Source of the DNA: JACCTU01 sp963700495
GTDB taxonomy: Bacteria; Actinomycetota; Thermoleophilia; Gaiellales; Gaiellaceae
Assembly: GCA_963700495.1 (NCBI GenBank)
Contig: CAVOXT010000003.1
Location: 310,001-374,000, forward strand
Reading direction: 5' to 3'
DNA length: 64,000 nucleotides
Below, piece by piece: positions 42,060-49,772 of this stretch. The stretch's first letter is position 1; each line of letters begins with the position of its first letter. The position numbers were made by a program, and so were the translations under genes. The notes under the pieces were generated by a model. It worked only from the letters and a program-made list of their open reading frames with translations, ran no database searches and was not told the DNA's origin.

Positions 42060-43730
42060 TCAGGCGCGGACGAGCGGCTTGTACTTGATCCGGTGCGGCT
42101 CGAGCGCCTCGGCGCCCTTCGTCTCCTTGATCCAGTCGGCGTACTGCTGCCAGCCGCCCTCGAACCACGTCACCTGCGAGTCGCCGTCGAAGTGGAGGAT
42201 GTGCGTCGCGATCCGGTCGAGGAACCAGCGGTCGTGCGAGATGACGACCGCGCAGCCGGCGAAGTCGAGCAGCGCCTCCTCGAGCGCGCGGAGCGTGTCG
42301 ACGTCGAGATCGTTCGTCGGCTCGTCGAGCAGCAGGACGTTGCCGCCGCTCCGCAGCAGCTTCGCCAGGTGCACGCGGTTTCGCTCGCCGCCCGAGAGGT
42401 TGCCGACCCGCTTCTGCTGGTCGCCGCCCCGGAAGTTGAACCACGAGACGTACTGGCGCGAGTTCACCTCGCGGTTCCCGAGCTCGATCATGTCGTTGCC
42501 CCCGCTGATCTCCTTCCAGACCGTTGCGGCGGGATCCAGCGATTCCCGCGACTGGTCGACGTACGCGAGCTCGACCGTGTCGCCGACCCGCAGCGTCCCG
42601 TCGTCGGCCGTCTCCTCGCCGACGATCATGCGGAACAGCGTCGTCTTGCCGGCGCCGTTCGGCCCGATCACGCCGACGATCCCCGCGGGCGGAAGGGAGA
42701 ACGTGAGGTCCTCGAAGAGCAGCCGGTCGCCGAAGCCCTTCGCGACTGCGTCCGCCTCGATCACGAGGTCGCCGAGGCGCGGCCCCGACGGGATGTGGAT
42801 CTCGACCCGGTCGAGCTTCACGTTCTGCTCGTCGGCGAAGAGCTTCTCGTAGGCGCCGAGGCGCGCCTTGGACTTCGCCTGGCGGGCCCTCGGGCTCGCG
42901 TGCACCCACTCGAGCTCGCGCGCGAGCGTGCGCTGCCGCGCCGACGCCTGCTTCTCCTCGACCGCGAGGCGCGCCTGCTTCTGCTCGAGCCACGACGAGT
43001 AGTTGCCCTCGAACGGAAGCCCCTTGCCGCGGTCGAGCTCGAGGATCCAGCCGGCGACGTTGTCGAGGAAGTAGCGGTCGTGGGTGACGGCGACGACGGT
43101 GCCCTTGTAGTCGTCGAGAAACCGCTCGAGCCACCAGACCGACTCGGCGTCGAGGTGGTTCGTCGGCTCGTCGAGCAGCAGGAGGTCGGGCGCCGAGAGC
43201 AGCAGGCGGGCCAGCGCAACGCGGCGCCGCTCCCCGCCGGAGAGCGTCGTCACGTCGCGGTCGCCTTCGGGAAGCCGCAGTGCGTCCATCGCACGGTCGA
43301 GCGTCGCGTCGAGCTGCCAGAGGTCGCGCCGGTCGATCTCGTCCTGCACCGTCGCCTGCTCCGCGAGCAGCACGTCGTAGTCCGCGTCCGGCTCGGCGAA
43401 CCCGGCCGAGATCGCGTTGAAGCGGTCGAGCAGGTCGCGAGCCTCGCGCACGCCGTCCTCGACGTTCTCGCGGACGTTCTTCTCCGGATCGAGCTCGGGC
43501 TCCTGGGAGAGCAGCCCCACCGATGCGCCCGGCGCGAGCTCTGCAACCCCCGACGACGGCTCCTCGAGGCCGGCCATGATCCGGAGGACTGTCGACTTGC
43601 CCGCCCCGTTCGGCCCGAGCACGCCGATCTTCGCGCCCGGGAGGAACGAGAGCGAGATGTTCGCCAACACCTGGCGCTCGGGGCCGTAGAACTTGTCGAC
43701 CCGGTACATCGTGAAGACGTAGTCGCTCAT
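42060..43730 (-). CDS. ettA: ABC-F translational throttle protein EttA
   Basis: The 556-residue protein has two ABC cassettes: Walker A GPNGAGKSTVLRI and GPNGAGKTTLFRM, and signatures LSGGERRRVALARLL and LSGGERNRVHLAKLL. There are no membrane helices. The arm and linker (NYSSWLEQKQARLAVEEKQASARQR) and the opening SDYVFTMYRVDKFYGPERQVL match EttA. It binds the ribosomal E site and gates initiation according to ADP/ATP level. Confidence 0.96.
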   Translation of the reverse strand: MSDYVFTMYRVDKFYGPERQVLANISLSFLPGAKIGVLGPNGAGKSTVLRIMAGLEEPSSGVAELAPGASVGLLSQEPELDPEKNVRENVEDGVREARDLLDRFNAISAGFAEPDADYDVLLAEQATVQDEIDRRDLWQLDATLDRAMDALRLPEGDRDVTTLSGGERRRVALARLLLSAPDLLLLDEPTNHLDAESVWWLERFLDDYKGTVVAVTHDRYFLDNVAGWILELDRGKGLPFEGNYSSWLEQKQARLAVEEKQASARQRTLARELEWVHASPRARQAKSKARLGAYEKLFADEQNVKLDRVEIHIPSGPRLGDLVIEADAVAKGFGDRLLFEDLTFSLPPAGIVGVIGPNGAGKTTLFRMIVGEETADDGTLRVGDTVELAYVDQSRESLDPAATVWKEISGGNDMIELGNREVNSRQYVSWFNFRGGDQQKRVGNLSGGERNRVHLAKLLRSGGNVLLLDEPTNDLDVDTLRALEEALLDFAGCAVVISHDRWFLDRIATHILHFDGDSQVTWFEGGWQQYADWIKETKGAEALEPHRIKYKPLVRA

Positions 43731-43777
43731 CGCCGGGGCACGATAGCGGCGGGTCCCTTCCCGTCCGCGTCTCGCGG

Positions 43778-44188
43778 CTAGGGATGCGGTTTCAGGCGGT
43801 CGAGGATCTTGTCGACGAGCTTGCGTTCCGCCCGCATCGCGATCCCGACGAGGTCGAGCTCCTCGGCGGCCACCGCGGCGACGGCGGCGCGGTTCGCCTC
43901 GTCGTGGCTCGTCGTGAAGAGCTCGTGCGTGTAGATCGCGAGCTCGACGTCACGCGCCCGTGCCCGCTCGTAGGCGCGCCGCAGCGCAGCCGCGTCGGCG
44001 GCGAAGACGAGCACCGGCTGGCGGAACATCGGCAGGTAGCGGTTGCCGGAGCCGTCGACATAAGGCTCGCCGACGGTCTCCGGGGCGGTCCCGGCGATCC
44101 CGCTGACGAGAAATGCCGTCACGTTCGCCTTCTGCCAGACGGCGAGATCGTCTCGGAGGACGACCGCGAGCTTGGTGACGAACTGCAT
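43778..44188 (-). CDS. DUF2000-family protein
   Basis: The 136-residue protein begins MQFVTKLAVVLRDDLAVWQKANVTAFLVSGIAG and ends GIAMRAERKLVDKILDRLKPHP. This is the DUF2000 pattern, whose fold is like peptidyl-tRNA hydrolase II. The biochemical role is not known. It diverges from the VOC remnant with an 11-base gap. Confidence 0.85.
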   Translation of the reverse strand: MQFVTKLAVVLRDDLAVWQKANVTAFLVSGIAGTAPETVGEPYVDGSGNRYLPMFRQPVLVFAADAAALRRAYERARARDVELAIYTHELFTTSHDEANRAAVAAVAAEELDLVGIAMRAERKLVDKILDRLKPHP

Positions 44189-44199
44189 CGCGTCCTACG

Positions 44200-44343
44200 A
44201 TGCCAGTCGTGGCGATCATCGGGACGCACACGCTCGTGTACACGTCGGAGCCCGAGGCGGTGCGCAGCGTGACGATGCGCCTACCGGGCGGCGCCGACAT
44301 CCTCCTCTATGAGCCGCGTCACAAGACCGCGTTCGCGACATGA
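44200..44343 (+). pseudogene. VOC-family remnant with an internal deletion
   Basis: The 47-residue frame joins a VOC N-terminus (MPVVAIIGTHTLVYTSEPEAVR) directly to a VOC C-terminus (VTMRLPGGADILLYEPRHKTAFAT). About 70-80 central residues expected in this family are missing without a frame change. It could not fold as a VOC domain, so it is read as a deletion pseudogene. A stable short protein is less likely. Confidence 0.6.
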
Positions 44344-44355
44344 CCCTCGCCTGAC

Positions 44356-44676
44356 GTGCGAGTCGTCAAGGGCGCGAACCTCGGCCTCCGTTTCCTGCTC
44401 GAGCTCGGCGCCCTCGCGGCCGTCGGCTGGTGGGGCTGGGACGCCGGCGGCTTCCTGCTCGCGCTCGCGGCCGTGGCGGCCGTGGCCGTCGTCTGGGGTC
44501 TCTTCGTCGCCCCGAAGCGGAAGCTCGAGACGCCGCCGCCCGTCAGGCTCGCGATCGAGTTTGCGGTCTGGGCAGCTGCGGGAGCTGCCCTCCACGGCGC
44601 CGGTCAAACAACGCTCGCCGTCGTGTTCGTTGCCGTTGCGGTGATCAGCGGCTCGCTCAACTACGTCTGGAAGTGA
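44356..44676 (+). CDS. DUF2568/YrdB-like membrane protein
   Basis: The 106-residue protein has four predicted membrane helices (LGLRFLLELGALAAVGWWGW; FLLALAAVAAVAVVWGLFVAPK; and so on) and the motif APKRKLETPPPVRLAIEFAVW seen in YrdB/DUF2568 proteins. No function is known. GTG start. Its end overlaps the convergent DUF480 gene by 20 nt. Confidence 0.82.
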   Translation: MRVVKGANLGLRFLLELGALAAVGWWGWDAGGFLLALAAVAAVAVVWGLFVAPKRKLETPPPVRLAIEFAVWAAAGAALHGAGQTTLAVVFVAVAVISGSLNYVWK

Positions 44677-45256
44677 GCTCTTCCAGCGCGGCGACGCGAT
44701 CTTCGAGCAGCCGGATCCGGTCTTCGAGCGAGGCTCGGGGTGGGGCCGGGCTCGGTTCGTCGCCTTCGCCGTCGAGCAGGTGAGACCAGCGCTCCTCCTT
44801 CTGCCCGGGCCGTCGCTCGAGCCGGACCACGAGCTCGCGTTCCGCCAGCGCGTTCAGGGTCTCCTCGACCGCGGCGGTCGACTCGAACCGGTGCAGCCGC
44901 TCCGTGCGCGACCGCAGCTCGGCGACCGTCTGCGGCCCGCGCAGCATGAGCACGGCGAGCAGCGAGAGCTCCGCGCCCGACAGGCCGAGCGCCTCGTCGA
45001 ACAGGTGCCGGTACTTGACCGACCGGCTCGTCCGCCCGCTCGCGAGCCGCGCCCACCCTCTCGACGAGAGCCGCTGGAGCGCGTCGCGGACCGTGGACTC
45101 GTCGTACTCGACGACAGGGTCCCGGCTCGTCGACTGATTGCAGGCGAGCCGGAGCGAGTTGACCGAGAGCGGATAGACGTCGGGGGTCGTCCGCTGCTTC
45201 TCGATCAGGCAGCCGAGCACCCGGAGCTCGGCCGGGTCTGCGTCGTGCACAGGCAC
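44657..45256 (-). CDS. YceH/DUF480-family protein
   Basis: The 199-residue protein reads DPAELRVLGCLIEKQRTTPDVYPLSVNSLRLACNQSTSRDPV and later SLLAVLMLRGPQTVAELRSRTERLHRF, the two winged-helix units of DUF480. The C-terminal helix (RIRLLEDRVAALEEL) is a coiled coil. DNA binding is likely from the fold, but targets are unknown. GTG 45256 starts just before the conserved DPAELRVLG. Confidence 0.88.
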   Translation of the reverse strand: MPVHDADPAELRVLGCLIEKQRTTPDVYPLSVNSLRLACNQSTSRDPVVEYDESTVRDALQRLSSRGWARLASGRTSRSVKYRHLFDEALGLSGAELSLLAVLMLRGPQTVAELRSRTERLHRFESTAAVEETLNALAERELVVRLERRPGQKEERWSHLLDGEGDEPSPAPPRASLEDRIRLLEDRVAALEELTSRRS

Positions 45257-45288
45257 GGCGGAACCGTAACGCGCGGCGAGAGAAGCGC

Positions 45289-45783
45289 TTACGCGCCGGA
45301 GCGGCGGACGTCGTCGAGCCGCCGGATCTCGGCCGTTGCGCCCGAGTCGGTGCCCTGCCGCTCGAAGTACTCGTACCGGTCGAGCCGTTCGACGATCTTC
45401 TCCAGCCGCCCGAGCCGGCGGTCGACGGTGCGCCAACCCTCGGTGATCAGCTCGGTCGTGAGGCCGACGTCGTCGATTCTCTCTCGGCGCTCGCGGTCGA
45501 GCCGGTCGAGCACCTCCGCGAACATGCTGCGGAGCTCGGCGACCAGCTCGTGGGCCGCCGACGCCGCGGTCGCGAGCTCGACGGACGGGTCGCGCGCCGG
45601 CTCCTCGAGCGGGACCACGTCCACGTGCCCGTTGGGCCGTGGGTAGTCCGGCAGCCCGAGGACTGCCACCGCTTCGGCGACCTTCCGCTGCGCGGCCTCG
45701 TTCGTCGGCTCCCGCAGGAGCACGCGGAGAACCGTCTCCACGGGGAGGTCGGCGTGTGTGGCGAGCTCGAGGACTGTTGTCAT
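45289..45783 (-). CDS. LacI-like helix-turn-helix protein with coiled-coil tail
   Basis: The 164-residue protein opens MTTVLELATHADLPVETVLRVLLREPTNEAAQRKVAEAVAVLGLPDYPRPNGH, which fits a LacI-type HTH and hinge. No sugar-binding domain follows; instead residues ~70-140 are a charged helix (ELVAELRSMFAEVLDRLDRERRERIDD). It may be a small DNA-binding structural protein. ATG 45783 is preferred because it starts right before the HTH. Confidence 0.65.
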   Translation of the reverse strand: MTTVLELATHADLPVETVLRVLLREPTNEAAQRKVAEAVAVLGLPDYPRPNGHVDVVPLEEPARDPSVELATAASAAHELVAELRSMFAEVLDRLDRERRERIDDVGLTTELITEGWRTVDRRLGRLEKIVERLDRYEYFERQGTDSGATAEIRRLDDVRRSGA

Positions 45784-45853
45784 AGGCCGCAGAACGGATA
45801 CCCGTACTCCTTCAGAGAATACGGGGGAATTGCCGAAATGCCTATAGGGCTCG

Positions 45854-46084
45854 CTATCCCTCGACAAAGAAGCCGAAGCCGATCACGAGCACGGCGAAGA
45901 CGACGAGGGCCGCGAGGAGCAGGAGCAGGACCGCGAAGAGGACGCGCTCGATCAGCCGGCGGGCTCGAGGTGGAGGCTCCTCGGGCTCGAGCTCGTCGGG
46001 GACGATCGGGGCCGGCGACGCGCAGCGGGGGCAGAACCGCGCCCCGAGCGGCAGCTCAACGCCGCAGTTCGTGCAGAAGATCAC
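45854..46084 (-). CDS. Zinc-ribbon membrane protein
   Basis: The 76-residue protein starts MIFCTNCGVELPLGARFCPRCASPAP, a zinc ribbon with two CxxC knuckles. A proline/acidic linker and one membrane helix follow (RVLFAVLLLLLAALVVFAVLVIGFGFF). Proteins of this layout are common and uncharacterised. It diverges from sufS; a 71-base gap holds both promoters. Confidence 0.85.
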   Translation of the reverse strand: MIFCTNCGVELPLGARFCPRCASPAPIVPDELEPEEPPPRARRLIERVLFAVLLLLLAALVVFAVLVIGFGFFVEG

Positions 46085-46155
46085 GGAATCGGGTACGCGT
46101 TCGGTCGGCGACTTCCTGCGGAAGTGGCGGTTCTTCGCCCGGGTACGATGGACAT

Positions 46156-47400
46156 GTGGCTGTCGAGACCCGTCAGAAGCTGGATGCGCATCGCTTGCGA
46201 GCAGACTTTCCGATCTTCGAGCGGGAGGTCAACGGGAAACCGCTCGCGTATCTCGACTCGGCGGCATCGTCGCAGAAGCCGCGCCAGGTCCTCGACGCGA
46301 TCCGGACCTTCTACGAGACGTCCTATGCGAACGTCCACCGCGGCGTCTACAAGCTCGCCGAGGACGCGACGGCCGGCTACGAGAGCGCGCGCGGGAAGAT
46401 CGCGAAGTTCCTGAACGCCCCGAGCGAGCGCGAGGTCATCTTCACGCGCAGCGCCACGGAGGGAATCAACCTCGTCGCGTATGCCTGGGGGCTCGACAAC
46501 CTCGGACCCGGGGACGTCGTCGTCGTGACCGAGCTCGAGCACCATTCGAACTTCGTTCCCTGGCAGTACGTCGCGAAGCGGACCGGCGCCGAGTTCCGCG
46601 CGATCCCCTTCGACGACCAGGGCGAGCTCGTGCTCGATGCACTGGACGAGATCGCGGATGCCGGGAACGTCAAGGTCGTCGCGAACAACTACGTCTCGAA
46701 CTCGCTCGGCACGATCAACCCCACCGCGCAGCTCGCGGCCTGGGCCCATGAGCACGGCGCGATCATGGTCGTCGACGCCGCCCAGGCGGCGCCGCATCGG
46801 CTCGTCGACGTGCAGGCGCTCGGCGCCGATTTCGTTGCCATCTCGTCGCACAAGATGTGCGGCCCGTCGGGTGTCGGTGCGCTCTGGGGGAAGCGGGAGC
46901 TGCTCGAGAAGATGTCGCCGTTCAACCTCGGGGGCGAGATGATCCGCTCGGTGAAGATCGAGCAGACGACCTGGAACGAGCTGCCGTACAAGTTCGAAGC
47001 CGGAACGCCCGCGATCGCGGAGGCGGTCGGCTTCGGCGCCGCGGTCGACTACCTGAGCGAGATCGGGCTCGAGGCGATCGCGGAGCACGAGCACGAGCTC
47101 GTCGCCTACGCCCTCGAGAAGCTCGACGAGATCGGGGACGTCACCTGCTACGGCCCGCCGCCGGAGCGGCGCGCCGGGATCATCTCGTTCAACGTCGGCG
47201 CGATCCACCCGCACGACGTCGCGCAGGTGCTCGACTGGGAGGGAGTCGCGATCCGGGCCGGACACCACTGCACCCAGCCGCTGATGACACGGCTCGGCGT
47301 CGCGGCGACCTCGCGGGCCAGCTTCTACCTCTACTCGATCCCCGACGAGGTCGACCGGCTGGTCGCAGGCATCGAGCGGGTCAAGAAGGTGCTCGGGTGA
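46156..47400 (+). CDS. sufS: Cysteine desulfurase SufS
   Basis: The 414-residue group II desulfurase has the PLP lysine K233 (SSHKMCGPSGVG) and the persulfide-carrying Cys C372 (AGHHCTQPLM) on the short loop typical of SufS. YLDSAASSQKP, NVHRGVY and RSATEGINLVA are standard motifs. GTG 46156 begins the SufS homology; longer upstream readings cross other genes. It overlaps sufU by 4 nt. Confidence 0.96.
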   Translation: MAVETRQKLDAHRLRADFPIFEREVNGKPLAYLDSAASSQKPRQVLDAIRTFYETSYANVHRGVYKLAEDATAGYESARGKIAKFLNAPSEREVIFTRSATEGINLVAYAWGLDNLGPGDVVVVTELEHHSNFVPWQYVAKRTGAEFRAIPFDDQGELVLDALDEIADAGNVKVVANNYVSNSLGTINPTAQLAAWAHEHGAIMVVDAAQAAPHRLVDVQALGADFVAISSHKMCGPSGVGALWGKRELLEKMSPFNLGGEMIRSVKIEQTTWNELPYKFEAGTPAIAEAVGFGAAVDYLSEIGLEAIAEHEHELVAYALEKLDEIGDVTCYGPPPERRAGIISFNVGAIHPHDVAQVLDWEGVAIRAGHHCTQPLMTRLGVAATSRASFYLYSIPDEVDRLVAGIERVKKVLG

Positions 47401-47831
47401 GCGAGTTCGACCAGCTCTACCGCGAGGTCATCCTCGACCACTACAAGAACCCGCGCGGGCACGGCGTGATCGACAGTGCCGACGCGGAAGCTGAGGGACA
47501 GAACCCGCTCTGCGGCGACGAGGTTTCGATCTACGTCCGCTTCGGCCCGGACTCCGAGACGATCGACGAGGTCAAGTTCGCCGGTCGTGGCTGCGCGATC
47601 TCACAGGCCGCGACGTCGATGCTGACCGAGATGGTGCAGGGGAAGACTGCGATGCAGGTCGCGGAGCTCGAGAAGGAGGAGCTGCTCGAGGAGATCGGCA
47701 TCCCCCTCTCGCCGATCCGGCTGAAGTGCGCGCTGCTCGGGCTGACGACCCTGAAGGTCGCGCTGCACAAGGCAAAGGGCACGCCGCTTCCCGAGGGCCT
47801 CGCCGGGTACGACGAGCTCTCGCTGAGCTAG
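47397..47831 (+). CDS. sufU: Sulfur-transfer protein SufU
   Basis: The 144-residue protein has the three zinc/sulfur-accepting Cys: NPLCGDEV, GRGCAISQAATSMLTEMV and LKCALLGL. The insert after GRGCAIS and the RLKC motif are those of SufU rather than IscU. SufU takes sulfur from SufS for SufBCD. GTG 47397 lies in the sufS stop overlap. Confidence 0.95.
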   Translation: MSEFDQLYREVILDHYKNPRGHGVIDSADAEAEGQNPLCGDEVSIYVRFGPDSETIDEVKFAGRGCAISQAATSMLTEMVQGKTAMQVAELEKEELLEEIGIPLSPIRLKCALLGLTTLKVALHKAKGTPLPEGLAGYDELSLS

Positions 47832-47833
47832 CC

Positions 47834-48145
47834 GTGCTCATCGAGGTCTGTCCCGTCGACGAGTTGGCGCCGGGCTCGATGAAGCTGGTCCAGGCAGGCT
47901 CGATCACCGTTGGGGTCTACAACTGCAACGGCGAGCTCTCGGCGATCGAGGATCGCTGCTCGCACGACGACGGGCCGCTCTGCGAGGGCGACTGGGACCG
48001 GGAGACGTGCGTCGTCGTCTGCCCGAGGCACGGAGCGAACTTCGACCTTCGCACCGGCCGGCCGTTGACGCTGCCGGCCTTCGAGCCCGTCGATTCCTTC
48101 CCGGTGATCGTCGAGGACGGGTACGTGAAAGTCGACGTCCGTTAG
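47834..48145 (+). CDS. Rieske-type ferredoxin
   Basis: The 103-residue protein has the complete [2Fe-2S] Rieske site: C42-x-H44 (DRCSHDDGPL) and C63-x2-H66 (VVCPRHGANFDLRTG). It is soluble, without helix or Tat signal. A Rieske ferredoxin is often encoded within actinobacterial suf operons, where it may supply electrons or be a client. It starts 2 bases after sufU and overlaps the convergent gene by 4 nt. Confidence 0.94.
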   Translation: MLIEVCPVDELAPGSMKLVQAGSITVGVYNCNGELSAIEDRCSHDDGPLCEGDWDRETCVVVCPRHGANFDLRTGRPLTLPAFEPVDSFPVIVEDGYVKVDVR

Positions 48146-48501
48146 CCGGTGCGGTCGCGAATCGCGGCGACGAGCGACTCCGGATGGTCGGTCTCGATCG
48201 CGACGACCGCGACGTCGTAGCCCGGCTTGAGGCGAATGACGACCGCGCGCTCGGGGTGGCGGAAGTCGAGGAAGTAACGCTTGCCGGCGACCCAGAAGTG
48301 GCCCCGCCGCGTTCCGGTGAACGGATCTGCGGTGCCGGCACGGCGCAGCGTCCAGGTCGACGGCGCGTCGTCGAGGCCGACGCCGACCTCTTCGATCGCG
48401 TGGTAGGGAAGGTGCAGCTCTCGCTTCAGCGCGAGCGCGCTGTCGAGGCCGCTGTAGCGAACGTGGACGCCGTCGTCCTGCAGGTCGATCGAGCGGCTCA
48501 C
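48142..48501 (-). CDS. Hypothetical PH-like small protein
   Basis: The 119-residue, mostly beta-strand protein reads VHVRYSGLDSALALKRELHLPYHAIEEVGVGLDD...GHFWVAGKRYFLDFRHPERAVVIRLKPG. The strand pattern and closing helix (ESLVAAIRDR) suggest a pleckstrin-homology-like fold, by inspection only. It overlaps the upstream SRPBCC gene by 4 nt. Confidence 0.7.
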   Translation of the reverse strand: MSRSIDLQDDGVHVRYSGLDSALALKRELHLPYHAIEEVGVGLDDAPSTWTLRRAGTADPFTGTRRGHFWVAGKRYFLDFRHPERAVVIRLKPGYDVAVVAIETDHPESLVAAIRDRTG

Positions 48502-48926
48502 CGCGACTCCAGGGTGCTCTTGAGCGTTTCCAGGTCCTTGACGAACTGCCGCTCGACCGTGCGGCGGACCGTCCCGAGCAGAAGCCGGGGGACCCTGCCC
48601 GTCTCGCCGCGGCCGACGAGCCTGATCCGCGTCCCGCCGTTGTGGCTCTCGAGCGTGTGCTCGACCGCGTACTTGACCGGCCCGTCGACGACGCGCAGCG
48701 AGAACCGCCTCGGCCGGTCGTACTCGGTGATCTCGAGCGTGGACGTGGCGCGCTTACCCATGAAGTTGCGCACCTCTCTGACTCGCGCGCCCCGGCCGAG
48801 GTCGCCCTCGAGTGTCGCCTCCTCGGAGCTCGCCTGCCACTCGGGGAGCCTCGAGACGTCGGCGAGGTAGTCGAAGACCTCTTCCTGCGGCCGGGCGATC
48901 TCGAGCGTGTGCTCGACCTCGATCAC
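48498..48926 (-). CDS. SRPBCC-family protein
   Basis: The 142-residue protein begins MIEVEHTLEIARPQEEVFDYLADVSRLPEWQASSEEATL and ends with the long SRPBCC helix RTVERQFVKDLETLKSTLESR. It is a helix-grip fold for binding a hydrophobic ligand; no catalytic residues are evident. It heads a two-gene reverse operon with the PH-like gene. Confidence 0.85.
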   Translation of the reverse strand: MIEVEHTLEIARPQEEVFDYLADVSRLPEWQASSEEATLEGDLGRGARVREVRNFMGKRATSTLEITEYDRPRRFSLRVVDGPVKYAVEHTLESHNGGTRIRLVGRGETGRVPRLLLGTVRRTVERQFVKDLETLKSTLESR

Positions 48927-48949
48927 GCGTCGAGCCTATCGTTCGCCTC

Positions 48950-49546
48950 GTGCTCGACGACCGCGTCCTCCGGGTGCTCGCAAGGATGGAAGTCGAGGAC
49001 GCGGAGGAGCGGCAGCGCGGCGTTCCTGCGGCGGGACGCTCGCGACAGGTCCGGCGGACGACCGGGCAGTTCCTCTTCTCGCTCGCCGCGCCGATGAACG
49101 ACTGCAACGTGCTGGAGCTCGGCGGCTCGCGGGGCTACTCGACGATCTGGTGGGCCGCAGCCGTGCGGCACTTCTCCGGGCGCGTCCTCTCGATCGAGCA
49201 CGATCCTGCGAAGTCCGAGGCGTGGCGTACGAACATCGCGGAGGCCGGGCTGGAGGAGTGGGCAGAACTGGTCGAGGGCGACGCGTTCGAGGTGCTTGGC
49301 GGGATCGAGGACGTCTTCGACATCGTCTTCATCGACGCGGAGAAGGAGGACTACGAGCGTCTGTTCGCGCGGGCCCGGGACAAGGTCGAGCCGGGCGCGT
49401 TGATCCTGGCCGACAACGTCCTCTCGCATGCCGACGCCCTTGGCGAGTACTCGGCCGCGCGGCAGGCCGACCCGACGCTGCTCAGCACGACGGTTCCGTT
49501 GGACAGTGGTCTCGAGCTCTCGGTTGTCCTCCGCTCGGACCGCTAG
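48950..49546 (+). CDS. Class I SAM-dependent O-methyltransferase
   Basis: The 198-residue protein has SAM motif I VLELGGSRGYSTIWWAAAV, the acidic SIEHDP, motif DIVFIDAEKEDYERLF and LILADNVLS. This is the catechol/caffeoyl-CoA O-methyltransferase layout with a metal-binding Asp. The methyl acceptor is unknown. GTG 48950 leaves a short N-terminal helix before the family core. Confidence 0.85.
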   Translation: MLDDRVLRVLARMEVEDAEERQRGVPAAGRSRQVRRTTGQFLFSLAAPMNDCNVLELGGSRGYSTIWWAAAVRHFSGRVLSIEHDPAKSEAWRTNIAEAGLEEWAELVEGDAFEVLGGIEDVFDIVFIDAEKEDYERLFARARDKVEPGALILADNVLSHADALGEYSAARQADPTLLSTTVPLDSGLELSVVLRSDR

Positions 49547-49581
49547 ATTCCCGCTAACGCGGAAAGGAGGTGGTCCCGACA

Positions 49582-49623
49582 GTGAGCGATTCAAGTACGG
49601 GCAGCGGAGGTACCAGCGGGTAG
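49582..49623 (+). other. Candidate 13-residue leader peptide or small RNA region
   Basis: A very strong Shine-Dalgarno (GGAAAGGAGGTGGT) lies 11-12 bases before GTG 49582. This opens a frame of only 13 codons (MSDSSTGSGGTSG) before TAG 49621. The next 120 bases hold GTGTCCCCGG.../CGGGG pairing and no gene. Such a strong site on so short a frame suggests a leader peptide, small protein or structured RNA. No known family is assigned. Confidence 0.4.
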
Positions 49624-49742
49624 GGACGTGTCCCCGGCACCTACGGGGAATCGCCTAGCCAGCGTGGGGGACTCGCGTCTCGCGCCGCCGATTGGTACCA
49701 CTCGGCCGGAAGCGCCCCTACCACTTCAACGCTGGTGACCGA

Positions 49743-49772
49743 GATTGAGGGCCGGGAGACCGGCCCTCAATC
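49743..49772. terminator. Perfect 13-bp hairpin with GAGA loop at the MMPL stop
   Basis: GATTGAGGGCCGG and CCGGCCCTCAATC pair perfectly around the GNRA-type loop GAGA. The MMPL stop codon (49767-49769) lies in one arm. It probably terminates MMPL transcription from the right and the short leader-like transcript from the left. Confidence 0.75.

Noticed and set aside
45550..46155. An upstream extension of SufS of about 200 residues
   Set aside because: It crosses the HTH and zinc-ribbon genes on the other strand and is not related to desulfurases; GTG 46156 starts the family homology.
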